A stretch of DNA of 64,000 bases, taken from Coraliomargarita sinensis (lineage in GTDB: Bacteria > Verrucomicrobiota > Verrucomicrobiia > Opitutales > Coraliomargaritaceae). The position numbers and the translations under genes are program-made. The stretch is from the NCBI RefSeq assembly GCF_003185655.1, contig NZ_QHJQ01000005.1, forward strand, positions 186,001 through 250,000, written 5' to 3'. The stretch's first letter is position 1. Every line of letters starts with the position of its first letter. Positions 28,941-35,734 of the stretch are shown in pieces. The notes beneath the pieces were generated by a model. It saw nothing but the letters and a program-made list of their open reading frames with translations, was not told where the DNA came from and did not search any database.

Positions 28941-28954
28941 AAATATTAATCACT

Positions 28955-29170
28955 ATGCTTGAGAAAAAAGAAATCCCACTAGTCACTGGAGCTACATTGC
29001 TGATAATAGGTTTTATTGTTACTCAGGGTGATTGGCCCAGAAATTTAAGTATCTCCGAGCCAAATGTTCAGTGGTATCTTGGCAGAAAGCTTCTTGATGA
29101 TACTATTCCTGGTGCCATGCTGATGTTAAGCGGTGCCATTTTACTCATAACTGGATTCTTGAAAAAATAA
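28955..29170 (+). CDS. Cassette 11: 71-residue two-helix membrane protein, unknown
   Basis: TM helices at about 8-25 (LVTGATLLIIGFIVTQG) and about 52-69, with a loop containing NVQWYLGRKLLDD. Size and layout resemble the cassette 6 protein, though sequences differ. The gene starts 14 bases after its head. No family recognised. Confidence 0.6.
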   Translation: MLEKKEIPLVTGATLLIIGFIVTQGDWPRNLSISEPNVQWYLGRKLLDDTIPGAMLMLSGAILLITGFLKK

Positions 29171-29217
29171 ACTGGATTGGGACGGTATTTAAGCATCCAA
29201 AAAAGTTAAGATTTAAT

Positions 29218-29306
29218 TTCGAACCAGTCGATGCAGCGAATGCGATTAACGCCGCCAGTGTTAATCTAAATCAGTTGGCTCGTATCTACTGATCTCCACG
29301 TTATTT
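29218..29306 (+). repeat. attC11
   Basis: R'' TTCGAAC at 29218 is the exact complement of its own head GTTCGAA (28934). The next head is GTTATTT at 29300. Confidence 0.86.
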
Positions 29307-29312
29307 AAAAGA

Positions 29313-29744
29313 ATGAAACTAATCAAAACGCTAGCATTGATAATCGCTCTAAGTGCAGGAAATTTAATCTCTCTGGCATCAACATTCTCAAGTTACGTCG
29401 AAGACTACAGATATGACTTTAGCGTTATCGACGAAGATTTGGAATCGGCACCCTCATGGCGCAGTAATGAAGCATATCCACCTCTTTCACCCAGAAAGGC
29501 TGACTCAGCCGCTCGTGAACTACTGACCCGTTTGGTTAAAGAACCGGAGAGATGGAAGAGAATAAACATAACTCTGAGTCAGATAAAAGATGAAGAAAAA
29601 TGGGTATACGTGATTCATTTCATAGGCTTTCATCCGCCAGGGGTCGTTGATGGGCCTGTCCCTGAAATGAGGGTTGTCGTTTTGATGGACGGAAAACCGG
29701 TGGTTCCGGATATTGTGAAGTTGAAGAGACCAGATGAAGAATAA
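29313..29744 (+). CDS. Cassette 12: exported protein of unknown function
   Basis: 143 residues with a signal peptide (LIKTLALIIALSAGNLISLAS, cleavage around residue 23). The mature part contains SYVEDYRYDFSVIDEDL and KWVYVIHFIGFHPPGVVDGP, suggesting a small beta-rich domain. No family recognised. The stop overlaps the start of attC12, and the ATG is six bases after the head GTTATTT. Confidence 0.65.
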   Translation: MKLIKTLALIIALSAGNLISLASTFSSYVEDYRYDFSVIDEDLESAPSWRSNEAYPPLSPRKADSAARELLTRLVKEPERWKRINITLSQIKDEEKWVYVIHFIGFHPPGVVDGPVPEMRVVVLMDGKPVVPDIVKLKRPDEE

Positions 29745-29848
29745 ATAACCAGTCAGAGCTGAACAATCCCAGTAACGCCGCCTGAAAATTCGAGAACACT
29801 TTGAACCAAGAACCCCGCAGGCTGGGATGCCAGTCTTCATCGATCTAC
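29743..29848 (+). repeat. attC12 (long form)
   Basis: R'' AAATAAC at 29743 is the exact complement of its own head GTTATTT (29300). CAATCCCAG / CTGGGATGCCAG stem. The next head is GATCTAC at 29842 (GAT core). Confidence 0.86.
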
Positions 29849-29854
29849 AAAAAA

Positions 29855-30070
29855 TTGAAGAAAACAGAAAAAGGGAAGTTCCGGTTCACTGGAATCGATT
29901 ATGCGATCCTCGCTGCTGTTATTCTTGTTTTAGTGGCTGTCGGAATTAGATTTTACTATGTCTTTAACGCCGACTGGCCAAGTATTTTTGAGTCGATGAC
30001 CTTAGTCGATTGGGTTATCTCGGCTCTAGTCCTAGGGCTGATAGAATTCATCAGAAGGAAATTGAAGTAA
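29855..30070 (+). CDS. Cassette 13: small two-helix membrane protein, TTG start
   Basis: 71 residues if translation begins at TTG 29855, seven bases after the head. The ATG at 29801 lies inside attC12 and would translate attC sequence, so I reject it. TM helices are at about 14-34 (YAILAAVILVLVAVGIRFYY) and about 48-64, with a basic end (FIRRKLK). No family recognised. Without an ATG the call depends on the open frame and helix pattern. Confidence 0.5.
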   Translation: MKKTEKGKFRFTGIDYAILAAVILVLVAVGIRFYYVFNADWPSIFESMTLVDWVISALVLGLIEFIRRKLK

Positions 30071-30108
30071 GGCATTTGCCCAACCACAACCAACCGACCA
30101 AATGAAGC

Positions 30109-30208
30109 GTAGATACAGCCGCAGCTATCAACACCTTTGCGCTCCCACCTTCGCCAAGGCTACGGCGGACAGGCCGCGCTACAGTCTTGAGACACCTCAT
30201 CGTTCTAC
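30109..30208 (+). repeat. attC13 (GAT type, long)
   Basis: R'' GTAGATA at 30109 matches the complement of its own head GATCTAC (29842) in six of seven bases. About 85 bases of its body are nearly identical to attC17. The next head is GTTCTAC at 30202. Confidence 0.8.
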
Positions 30209-30217
30209 GATAAAAAA

Positions 30218-30475
30218 ATGACAACCAATCAGTGGATACCAATCATCCTGATTATTCTGAACATCCCCATTTTCCTACTGATCGGGAGAGCGATGTTCGG
30301 AAGCTGGTCATTCTTCCTGAGCTGCTTCAAATGGCATTTTATACCCGATTGGCTTTCATTCTTCACAGGAAAGATCTCAGATGACTGGCGCGGAGAAAAT
30401 AAAACAGGAATGTATTTCCTCGCCTGCCTAAGCATCGTGTTGATTGAGCTAATCATCGTAACGAACTTCATCTAA
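30218..30475 (+). CDS. Cassette 14: small membrane protein, unknown
   Basis: 85 residues with two strong helices (about 6-24, WIPIILIILNIPIFLLIG, and about 66-84) and a possible amphipathic segment between (SWSFFLSCFKWHFIPDW). The ATG follows an A-run nine bases after the head GTTCTAC. No family recognised. Confidence 0.6.
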   Translation: MTTNQWIPIILIILNIPIFLLIGRAMFGSWSFFLSCFKWHFIPDWLSFFTGKISDDWRGENKTGMYFLACLSIVLIELIIVTNFI

Positions 30476-30537
30476 AAGAACGAATAAAGAAGTAGTATGC
30501 CACAATTGACCAACTACGATCCACAAACAATCAAGGG

Positions 30538-30607
30538 TAGAACCAGCCAGTGGTCTCAATTCCTTTCGCGCTCCGCGCTTCAGCCTTGAGACACCTCGAC
30601 GATCTAC
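30538..30607 (+). repeat. attC14
   Basis: R'' GTAGAAC at 30538 is the exact complement of its own head GTTCTAC (30202). GCGCTCCGCGC loop. The next head is GATCTAC at 30601 (GAT core). Confidence 0.86.
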
Positions 30608-30725
30608 AGAAGTAGAAGAATCTGTTGAGACGAAACTCACAAAAAGACTATCCTTCGAATGAATAGATAAAATTTTTTCTTCCGTTTTCAGGATTCGAGA
30701 CAAACTAGAAACAAAAGGAATAAAA

Positions 30726-30812
30726 ATGAAAAAAATGATCCCATTACTATTGATGATTGCATTCGCAATCTTAGCTAGCGGTTGCAGCACTTGGATGGGC
30801 TGGCCAACCTGA
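30726..30812 (+). CDS. Cassette 15: 28-residue lipoprotein peptide (entericidin-like size)
   Basis: MKKMIPLLLMIAFAILASGC is a lipoprotein signal with lipobox LASGC, followed by only eight mature residues (STWMGWPT). AAAGGAATAAAA before the ATG is a good ribosome binding site. The 118 bases between the cassette head and the ATG hold no other ORF, so this cassette may carry its own promoter. Very short lipoproteins of this kind resemble entericidin or lysis-protein-like peptides. That is an analogy from length and lipobox only. Confidence 0.55.
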   Translation: MKKMIPLLLMIAFAILASGCSTWMGWPT

Positions 30813-30814
30813 AT

Positions 30815-30885
<71 letters not shown>

Positions 30886-31068
30886 CAAATAATAAATAAA
30901 TTCAACCACCCGCTTCGCTGGAGACACGAAGGCACGAAGAAGAAAAGGAAAAATCAAAACTCTGTGTCTCAGTGCCTCCAACGACCGCAGGGAGTGTGTG
31001 GTAAAAAAAAAACAGGGATGACGGGAGAGAAGGCACTCGACCATGGGACACCGATTGGCCAGTCTGGA
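30886..31068. other. Cassette 16: no convincing ORF
   Basis: Bounded by proper cassette ends but without a plausible plus-strand gene. It includes GGAGACACGAAGGCACGAAG and a partly complementary TCTGTGTCTCAGTGCCTCC, then an A10 run near 31003. A minus-strand ORF of 87 codons (30902-31165) runs into attC16 and lacks family resemblance. It could be a structured RNA, a promoter cassette or a decayed gene. Confidence 0.55.
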
Positions 31069-31173
31069 CTACATCCATTCGGAACTGGTCAACCCCATTT
31101 ACGCCGCCGGATAATCGATAACCACTTAGACTACTAAACACTTTGGCTGGGTTGCCAGTCCTCATCGATGGCA
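31069..31173 (+). repeat. attC16 (GAT type, long)
   Basis: R'' CTACATC at 31069 is the exact complement of its own head GATGTAG (30879). CTGGTCAACCC / GGCTGGGTTGCCAG stem. The next head is GATGGCA at 31167 (GAT core). Confidence 0.82.
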
Positions 31174-31219
31174 GAAAAAAGGAATTGAATCACTCCACGT
31201 CGTCAGACAGATTCACGGC

Positions 31220-31423
31220 ATGAAAATCAAAGCAATTATCCACGAGGCCGAAGAAGGCGGCTTTTGGGCTGAAGTCCCGGCACTTCCCGGTTGCTCGACA
31301 CAAGGCGAAACCTTGGAAGAGCTGACAGAGAATCTCAAAGATGCGATTGCCCTCTGGTTGGATGTTGGCGAGGATGAAATTGAGCCAGAAAGCACGGATA
31401 GAATTCTAGAAGTCGCAGTGTGA
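31220..31423 (+). CDS. hicB: Cassette 17a: HicB-family antitoxin (minimal form)
   Basis: 67 residues forming the partial RNase-H-like HicB fold: IKAIIHEAEEGGFWAEVPAL then PGCSTQGETLEELTENLKDAI, the classic HicB signature. It lacks the C-terminal DNA-binding domain found on longer HicB proteins, so autoregulation by this protein is doubtful. Its stop overlaps the GTG start of hicA by four bases (GTGA), coupling antitoxin and toxin synthesis. The order antitoxin-toxin is common in cassettes. Such modules are known to stabilise long cassette arrays. Confidence 0.9.
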   Translation: MKIKAIIHEAEEGGFWAEVPALPGCSTQGETLEELTENLKDAIALWLDVGEDEIEPESTDRILEVAV

Positions 31424-31626
31424 AGCAGATTTCTGGAAAAGACTTCTGCAAGCTTCTTGAGTCGCGAGAGTGGAAACTGAAGCGTGTGAGCGGGAGCCAC
31501 CACATCTTTGTAAAAGAGGGGAAAAGAGAAAGAATCGTGGTGCCCATCCATGGGAATAAACCTCTGAAGCTGGGCCTGCTTAAAGTCCAAATGAAAATCG
31601 CGGACATCCAAGAAAGCGAACTCTGA
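31420..31626 (+). CDS. hicA: Cassette 17b: HicA-family mRNA interferase toxin
   Basis: 68 residues from GTG 31420. The double-stranded RNA-binding-like HicA fold is evident: KDFCKLLESREWKLKRVSGS near 7-26, the catalytic histidine in GSHHIFVK, and VVPIHGNKPLKLGLLKVQMK near 40-59. HicA cleaves mRNA and is neutralised by HicB. The stop overlaps the start of attC17. The catalytic residues are intact, so the toxin is probably functional. Confidence 0.9.
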   Translation: MKQISGKDFCKLLESREWKLKRVSGSHHIFVKEGKRERIVVPIHGNKPLKLGLLKVQMKIADIQESEL

Positions 31627-31726
31627 TGCCATCCAGCCGCAGCTATCAACACCTTTGCGCTCCCACCTTCGCCAAGGCTACGGCGGACAGGCCGCACTAC
31701 AGTCTGGAGGCACCTCATCGTTCTAG
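31627..31726 (+). repeat. attC17 (GAT type, long)
   Basis: R'' TGCCATC at 31627 is the exact complement of its own head GATGGCA (31167). Body nearly identical to attC13. The next head is GTTCTAG at 31720. Confidence 0.84.
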
Positions 31727-31732
31727 AAAATA

Positions 31733-32074
31733 ATGCTTTTCATTTACATAGGTCTTGTTGCAGCAATTGCGATCTGGGGAACCAAAAAAGAGGCGGCCAT
31801 CATGACTGCGCTGTGGGGGGTTGGATTAGTTGCTGTCGTCGCAGCAGGGAAAGATGGGAAAGAAGCAGGATACATATTTAACGCTTATCAAGCGATCGCG
31901 GGGATCTACATGGCATTTCGCTTACATCTACTGTTGAATAAAGGGAACTCCAACATGTCAGATATCCATACAGATGAGCCGTTTGAGTTTACCCCACTGA
32001 ACCACAATTCAAATGATCCCAGAGTGATCTCGAAGCACCCAATTGATGGGCCAGACCCAAGAAAACCAAACTAG
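31733..32074 (+). CDS. Cassette 18: membrane protein, unknown
   Basis: 113 residues. The first 60 are hydrophobic and probably form two or three helices (LFIYIGLVAAIAIWG, TALWGVGLVAVVAAG, and AYQAIAGIYMAFRLHLLL). The polar C-terminal 40 residues (from NKGNSNMSDI) face one side. ATG is six bases after the head GTTCTAG. No family recognised. Confidence 0.6.
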   Translation: MLFIYIGLVAAIAIWGTKKEAAIMTALWGVGLVAVVAAGKDGKEAGYIFNAYQAIAGIYMAFRLHLLLNKGNSNMSDIHTDEPFEFTPLNHNSNDPRVISKHPIDGPDPRKPN

Positions 32075-32118
32075 AAACAGTCGGTCGTCTCTAGACGCAT
32101 GGGTTCACCTATAACCGT
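32071..32118 (+). repeat. attC18, degenerate or disrupted
   Basis: R'' CTAGAAA with a following C (32071-32078) approximates the complement of its own head GTTCTAG, so the left half of an attC is present. The right half is not convincing. CACCTATAACCGTTAAT near 32106 could be L'-R', after which cassette 19 has no matching head. Confidence 0.5.
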
Positions 32119-32150
32119 TAATTGACGTTAATTAACGTTCATTAACGGTT
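32113..32150. repeat. 38-bp near-perfect palindrome
   Basis: AACCGTTAAT at the left and ATTAACGGTT at the right enclose ACGTTAATTAACGT. Only two symmetric positions differ (TG against TC). It lies exactly at the broken junction between cassettes 18 and 19. Confidence 0.75.
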
Positions 32151-32237
32151 CCTCCCCCAGCACTGTGGCTTCTCTTTTTCGTGTCTTTCGCTTTACCGTC
32201 GCTTGCCCCGCAATACATTTACCCGTTCAGCAAAAGC

Positions 32238-32600
32238 ATGATAACAGGAACCAAAAAATCCTCACTTTCACCGAGCCAGGTAATCGATCGTCTCGCCATC
32301 GCCATGGCTGGAGGGAACTTCGAGATTCAGAAAAGAGAAAATGAAAGAATCGATTTTCGTCATGGGACCTATCTGACTCAAACTGCTACCATGATGCCCA
32401 AGAGGGGAAAGATCACGGTTCAACCGGACGGCGATGGTTCGCGGGTGTGCTTTGAGATCGAGGTCTATGGTTTCGCAAAATATTGGCTGATCTTTTTTGC
32501 GGTGATCTTTTGTTGGATGATCTTTCCTCCGGTCGTTGTGTACCGGGCATTATGCTATCACCCCGGCAAGCTGATGCAGAACCTGCTCCAAACTGTATAA
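32238..32600 (+). CDS. Cassette 19: membrane protein, unknown
   Basis: 120 residues from ATG 32238. The frame is open to 32181, but the extra 19 residues look like non-coding leader. The N-terminal 75 residues form a polar domain (IDFRHGTYLTQTATMMPKRG; ITVQPDGDGSRVCFEIEVYG) and the C-terminal part has one long or two short TM helices (YWLIFFAVIFCWMIFPPVVV). No family recognised by name. The attC19 R'' predicts a cassette head GTTCTGC, which is absent upstream, so this cassette has lost its left end. Confidence 0.6.
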   Translation: MITGTKKSSLSPSQVIDRLAIAMAGGNFEIQKRENERIDFRHGTYLTQTATMMPKRGKITVQPDGDGSRVCFEIEVYGFAKYWLIFFAVIFCWMIFPPVVVYRALCYHPGKLMQNLLQTV

Positions 32601-32678
32601 AGGCAGAACCAAGAGGGCGCTCGCCACATTCTGTTCGCGCCTGCGTCGCTCACTCCTTGAGACTTCTTTACGATCTAT
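32601..32678 (+). repeat. attC19
   Basis: R'' region GGCAGAAC at 32602. GGGCGCTCGC and GCGTCGCTC supply stem bases. The next head is GATCTAT at 32672 (GAT core). Its own cassette head is missing. Confidence 0.7.
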
Positions 32679-33054
32679 GAAAATTGAAAAAGCAGGCTTC
32701 ATTGCTTTCCCCGCAGCTGACTTCAAGGCCTCAGTGGTTTTTTACCGCGATCAATTGGGTCTGCCTTTGCTGAAAGAAGGCGAGGACGGGTTGTCCCGCT
32801 TCGCGCGGTTCGATTGTCCGGGCCTACAGATCCATGTCTACGAATGGAAGAAAGCATTTAATCGAGCCCACACCGGACTGCAGCTCTATGTCCGGGACGT
32901 GGACGCGCTTTACGCTGAGTTGAAAGAAAAAGGCGTCCAATTCAACGGGGCGGTCCGGGAGGAGCCATGGGGTGGTCGCGTTGTGACTGTGAGGGACCCG
33001 GACGGCAATCTGTTTGATCTCCTGAATATTGATTTCGAGAGGAAGTTTAAATAG
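32677..33054 (+). CDS. Cassette 20: VOC (glyoxalase/bleomycin-resistance fold) protein
   Basis: 125 residues, one VOC module pair. The pattern is IEKAGFIAFPAADFKASVVFYRDQLGLPLL near 2-31, then HTGLQLYVRDVDALYAELKEKG and a C-terminal GGRVVTVRDPDGNLFDLL. The usual metal-binding residues (H, E) are partly replaced: the first site reads GFIAF where others have a histidine, so metal use is uncertain. It is last in the array and has higher GC than most cassettes. Its downstream end has no clear attC. ATAGGTC at 33051 is only a weak match to the expected R''. Confidence 0.82.
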   Translation: MKIEKAGFIAFPAADFKASVVFYRDQLGLPLLKEGEDGLSRFARFDCPGLQIHVYEWKKAFNRAHTGLQLYVRDVDALYAELKEKGVQFNGAVREEPWGGRVVTVRDPDGNLFDLLNIDFERKFK

Positions 33055-33125
33055 GTCGAATTTCTGGTCCTCGATTGGGGGCGTTCTTTATACCTGCTTT
33101 AAGGGGTTGGTTCGGTGGTTTGATC

Positions 33126-33154
33126 GTAGCGATGGCAGGGGAGTGCCGTCGTCG
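33126..33154 (+). repeat. REP-like palindrome, copy 2
   Basis: GTAGCGATGGCA-gggga-GTGCCGTCGTCG shares flanks and arms with 41580-41608 and with the inverted copy at 3835-3862. Confidence 0.55.
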
Positions 33155-33179
33155 GTACCCGTCGCACTCCGTGCAGAGC

Positions 33180-33212
33180 AAAAAAAGGGCTGCAGACACA
33201 AACTGCAGCCCT
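33180..33212 (-). terminator. Rho-independent terminator of sodN
   Basis: On the minus strand a perfect 10-bp stem (AGGGCTGCAG/CTGCAGCCCT, 33186-33212, loop of seven) is followed by a T7 run. It lies 25 bases past the sodN stop. Confidence 0.92.
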
Positions 33213-33236
33213 CGATGATAAAGTTTGAAGCCAGCA

Positions 33237-33707
33237 CTAGTGCTTGTGGCCGTGGTGGCTGTGGTCGTGGTCGAGGTAGAGCCCCTTGAACGCGGCGATT
33301 TTCTTGCCCAGTGTTTCCGGAGCTTCCGCGCCGGAAGACTGCTTGCTCTTCATGGAGTAGAGGATGATGTGGTGGAGCAGCTCCAGCTTGTCCTTGTAGT
33401 GCTCCTGGTCGGGCTTGATACGCTGGGCAAGGAAGTAGTTGGCGGCCTCGTCGATGATTTTCGAAGCGTGGCTTTCCTTGTTATTGACCCAGCGAACGAG
33501 CTGTTGGTGATCCTGGGCGGTCAGTTCGTCCTTGTCCGAGAGCTCACGGATCTGCGTGGCGGCTTTGGTGATGGTTTCGACATGCTGCTCCAGTTCGCCG
33601 AATTTCAGCTCATCGCCATAGATGCCGCAGGGAACCTGGCAGTGGGCATTGGCGGATACGGCTGCAGCCAGAGAGAGAAGAAGCGATAGAAGTAGTTTTT
33701 TAGTCAT
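33237..33707 (-). CDS. sodN: Nickel superoxide dismutase with Sec signal peptide and His-rich tail
   Basis: 156 residues. A signal peptide (KKLLLSLLLSLAAAVSANA) ends in ANA at residue 21, so signal peptidase I would expose H22-C23-Q-V-P-C27-G-I-Y30. This is the Ni-hook (HCxxPCGxY) that binds nickel through the new amino terminus, His1, Cys2 and Cys6. The following helices (LEQHVETITKAATQIREL; LVRWVNNKESHASKII) match the four-helix NiSOD body of the marine planctomycete/verrucomicrobial branch. The classical Streptomyces enzyme is matured by SodX; none is here, consistent with signal-peptide cleavage. The tail DHDHSHHGHKH has six histidines and may bind nickel. It is monocistronic. Confidence 0.85.
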   Translation of the reverse strand: MTKKLLLSLLLSLAAAVSANAHCQVPCGIYGDELKFGELEQHVETITKAATQIRELSDKDELTAQDHQQLVRWVNNKESHASKIIDEAANYFLAQRIKPDQEHYKDKLELLHHIILYSMKSKQSSGAEAPETLGKKIAAFKGLYLDHDHSHHGHKH

Positions 33708-33815
33708 AGTTAAAATTCTAAGGCTTTAATTGAGAATGCAAACCAAGAGAGCAAACTGTAGGCGGTTTTCATGCTTGTTCTGGCAAGGGAAGCTGTTTTT
33801 CTAGCGCGTTTTCTC

Positions 33816-35609
33816 ATGAAGCGCACACACAACTGTTCTCAACTCCGCAAATCCGATGCCGGTTCGACTGCTACTTTAAGCGGTTGGGTCGACTCAGTCC
33901 GTGACCACGGCGGTATTCTATTTGTCGATCTTCGCGACCGCGAGGGCCTGACCCAGATCGTTCTCGATCCGGGCAACCCCGCACTGGAGGCGCAATTTGG
34001 CTCCATTAAGCCGGAATCGGTCATATCGGTCAGCGGCAAGGTCCTGGAGCGGGGCAACGATGCCGTGAACAAGAATCTCCCCACCGGCGACATTGAGCTG
34101 CATGCCACGGAGTTGAAGGTCCTGAACATCTCCAAGACGCCGCCTTTCCCCATGGATGACTCCGCCGACAAGGTCGGGGAAGATCTGCGGATGACCTACC
34201 GCTACCTCGACCTGCGCCGCAGCTCCAACCTCAAGCTGCTCAAGTTGCGCCACAAGACCAGCCAGTCGATCCGCAACTTCATGGATGAGGAGGGTTTTCT
34301 CGATGTGGAGACGCCGATGCTTTTCAAGAGCACGCCCGAGGGCGCCCGTGAATTTCTGGTGCCGAGCCGGATGAACCCCGGTGCGTTCTACGCGCTGCCC
34401 CAGTCACCCCAGCAATACAAGCAGATGCTGATGGTGGCCGGAGTCGAGCGCTACTACCAGCTGGCCCGCTGCTTCCGCGACGAGGACCTCCGCGCCGATC
34501 GCCAGCCCGAGTTCACCCAGCTCGATATCGAGCTCTCTTTCATCGACCGTGAGGACATGTATGCCCTGATTGAGGGACTGATGAAGCGCGTCTGGAAGGA
34601 CGTGCTCGATGTCGATCTCGAAACGCCCTTTCTCCGCATGAGCTACTACGATGCCATGAACCGATTCGGCGTGGATAAGCCGGACATGCGCTTCGGTATG
34701 GAGCTACAGGACTGCGGCGAGATTTTTGCCAATTCCGGCTTCAAGGTGTTCAAGGGTGCGCTCGACTCGGGTGGGGCGGTCAAGGCCTTCAATGCCAAGG
34801 GCCTGGCCGACCTCACGCAAGGCGAGCTTCGCGATCTCGAGGATGCCGCCAAGTCACTGGGGGCCAAGGGGCTCGCCTTCATCAAGTCCGAAGGCGGGGA
34901 GTGGAAGTCGCCCATTCTCAAGTTCTTCTCGGATGAGGAGAAGGCCGCGCTCAAGGAGAGCCTCCAGATTGAGGACGGCGATATCGTCTTCTTCGCCGCC
35001 AGCGAATGGGAGCAGGCCTGCACCATCCTGGGGCGGGTACGGCTCGATGCCGCCAAGCTCCTGGTCAAGCGCGAGAAGCTGACCATCGATCCGGCCGACT
35101 ACAAATTCCTCTGGGTGATCGAATTTCCGCTCATGCTTTTCGATGAGGAAGCCGGCCGCTACGTGGCCTCGCACCACCCGTTCACCGCACCGGTGGAAGA
35201 AGATATTCCGCTGCTCGACAGCGACCCGAAGGCCGTTCGCGGGCAGCACTACGACCTCGTGCTCAACGGTGTCGAGCTCGGTGGCGGTTCCATCCGTATC
35301 CACCAGCCGGAAGTGCAGAAGAAAGTCTTTGAGGACGTGCTCAAGATCGAACCGGATGTGGTGGAAAGCCGCTTCGGTTATATGCTGCGCGCCTTTGAGT
35401 ACGGTGCCCCGCCGCATGGTGGCATCGCCTTCGGGCTCGACCGCATGGTCACCATTCTCGGCGGGCGCAGCAGCATCCGCGACGTGATTGCCTTCCCCAA
35501 GAACCAGAAGGGACAGGAGATGATGACGGCCAGCCCGGGTATTGCGACCGAGAAACAACTGCGTGACCTGCACATCAAAGCTGTGCTGCCCAAGAAGGAA
35601 GAGAGCTAA
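33816..35609 (+). CDS. aspS: Aspartyl-tRNA synthetase, bacterial type
   Basis: 597 residues from ATG 33816, which starts MKRTHNCSQLRKSDAG as in the family. The frame opens earlier at 33771. An N-terminal OB anticodon domain (SGWVDSVRDHGGILFVDLRD) is followed by class II motifs: motif 2 ARCFRDEDLRADRQPEFTQL near 222-241, the long bacterial GAD insertion (about 300-420), and motif 3 GIAFGLDRMVTIL near 538-550. It attaches Asp to tRNA-Asp in the cytosol. I cannot tell from these residues alone whether it also charges tRNA-Asn. It stands alone. Confidence 0.95.
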   Translation: MKRTHNCSQLRKSDAGSTATLSGWVDSVRDHGGILFVDLRDREGLTQIVLDPGNPALEAQFGSIKPESVISVSGKVLERGNDAVNKNLPTGDIELHATELKVLNISKTPPFPMDDSADKVGEDLRMTYRYLDLRRSSNLKLLKLRHKTSQSIRNFMDEEGFLDVETPMLFKSTPEGAREFLVPSRMNPGAFYALPQSPQQYKQMLMVAGVERYYQLARCFRDEDLRADRQPEFTQLDIELSFIDREDMYALIEGLMKRVWKDVLDVDLETPFLRMSYYDAMNRFGVDKPDMRFGMELQDCGEIFANSGFKVFKGALDSGGAVKAFNAKGLADLTQGELRDLEDAAKSLGAKGLAFIKSEGGEWKSPILKFFSDEEKAALKESLQIEDGDIVFFAASEWEQACTILGRVRLDAAKLLVKREKLTIDPADYKFLWVIEFPLMLFDEEAGRYVASHHPFTAPVEEDIPLLDSDPKAVRGQHYDLVLNGVELGGGSIRIHQPEVQKKVFEDVLKIEPDVVESRFGYMLRAFEYGAPPHGGIAFGLDRMVTILGGRSSIRDVIAFPKNQKGQEMMTASPGIATEKQLRDLHIKAVLPKKEES

Positions 35610-35734
35610 GCACTGGCGATAAACCTGTTATTATTGAAGTTTGCAGCTGGCATGGTATGCGAGTTGCTCCTTGGCTGTGGACGGTTGCGGACTGAGAGGC
35701 AGTTCGACGGCGGCAACTAAAATTATTCAAGAAC

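Noticed and set aside
30902..31165. 87-codon minus-strand ORF in cassette 16
   Set aside because: Runs through attC16, opposite to every other cassette gene, and has no signal, domain or ribosome binding site.
33051..33093. A twentieth attC after the VOC gene
   Set aside because: ATAGGTC is a weak R'' match, but no stem or matching right half follows, so I end the array at the VOC gene stop.
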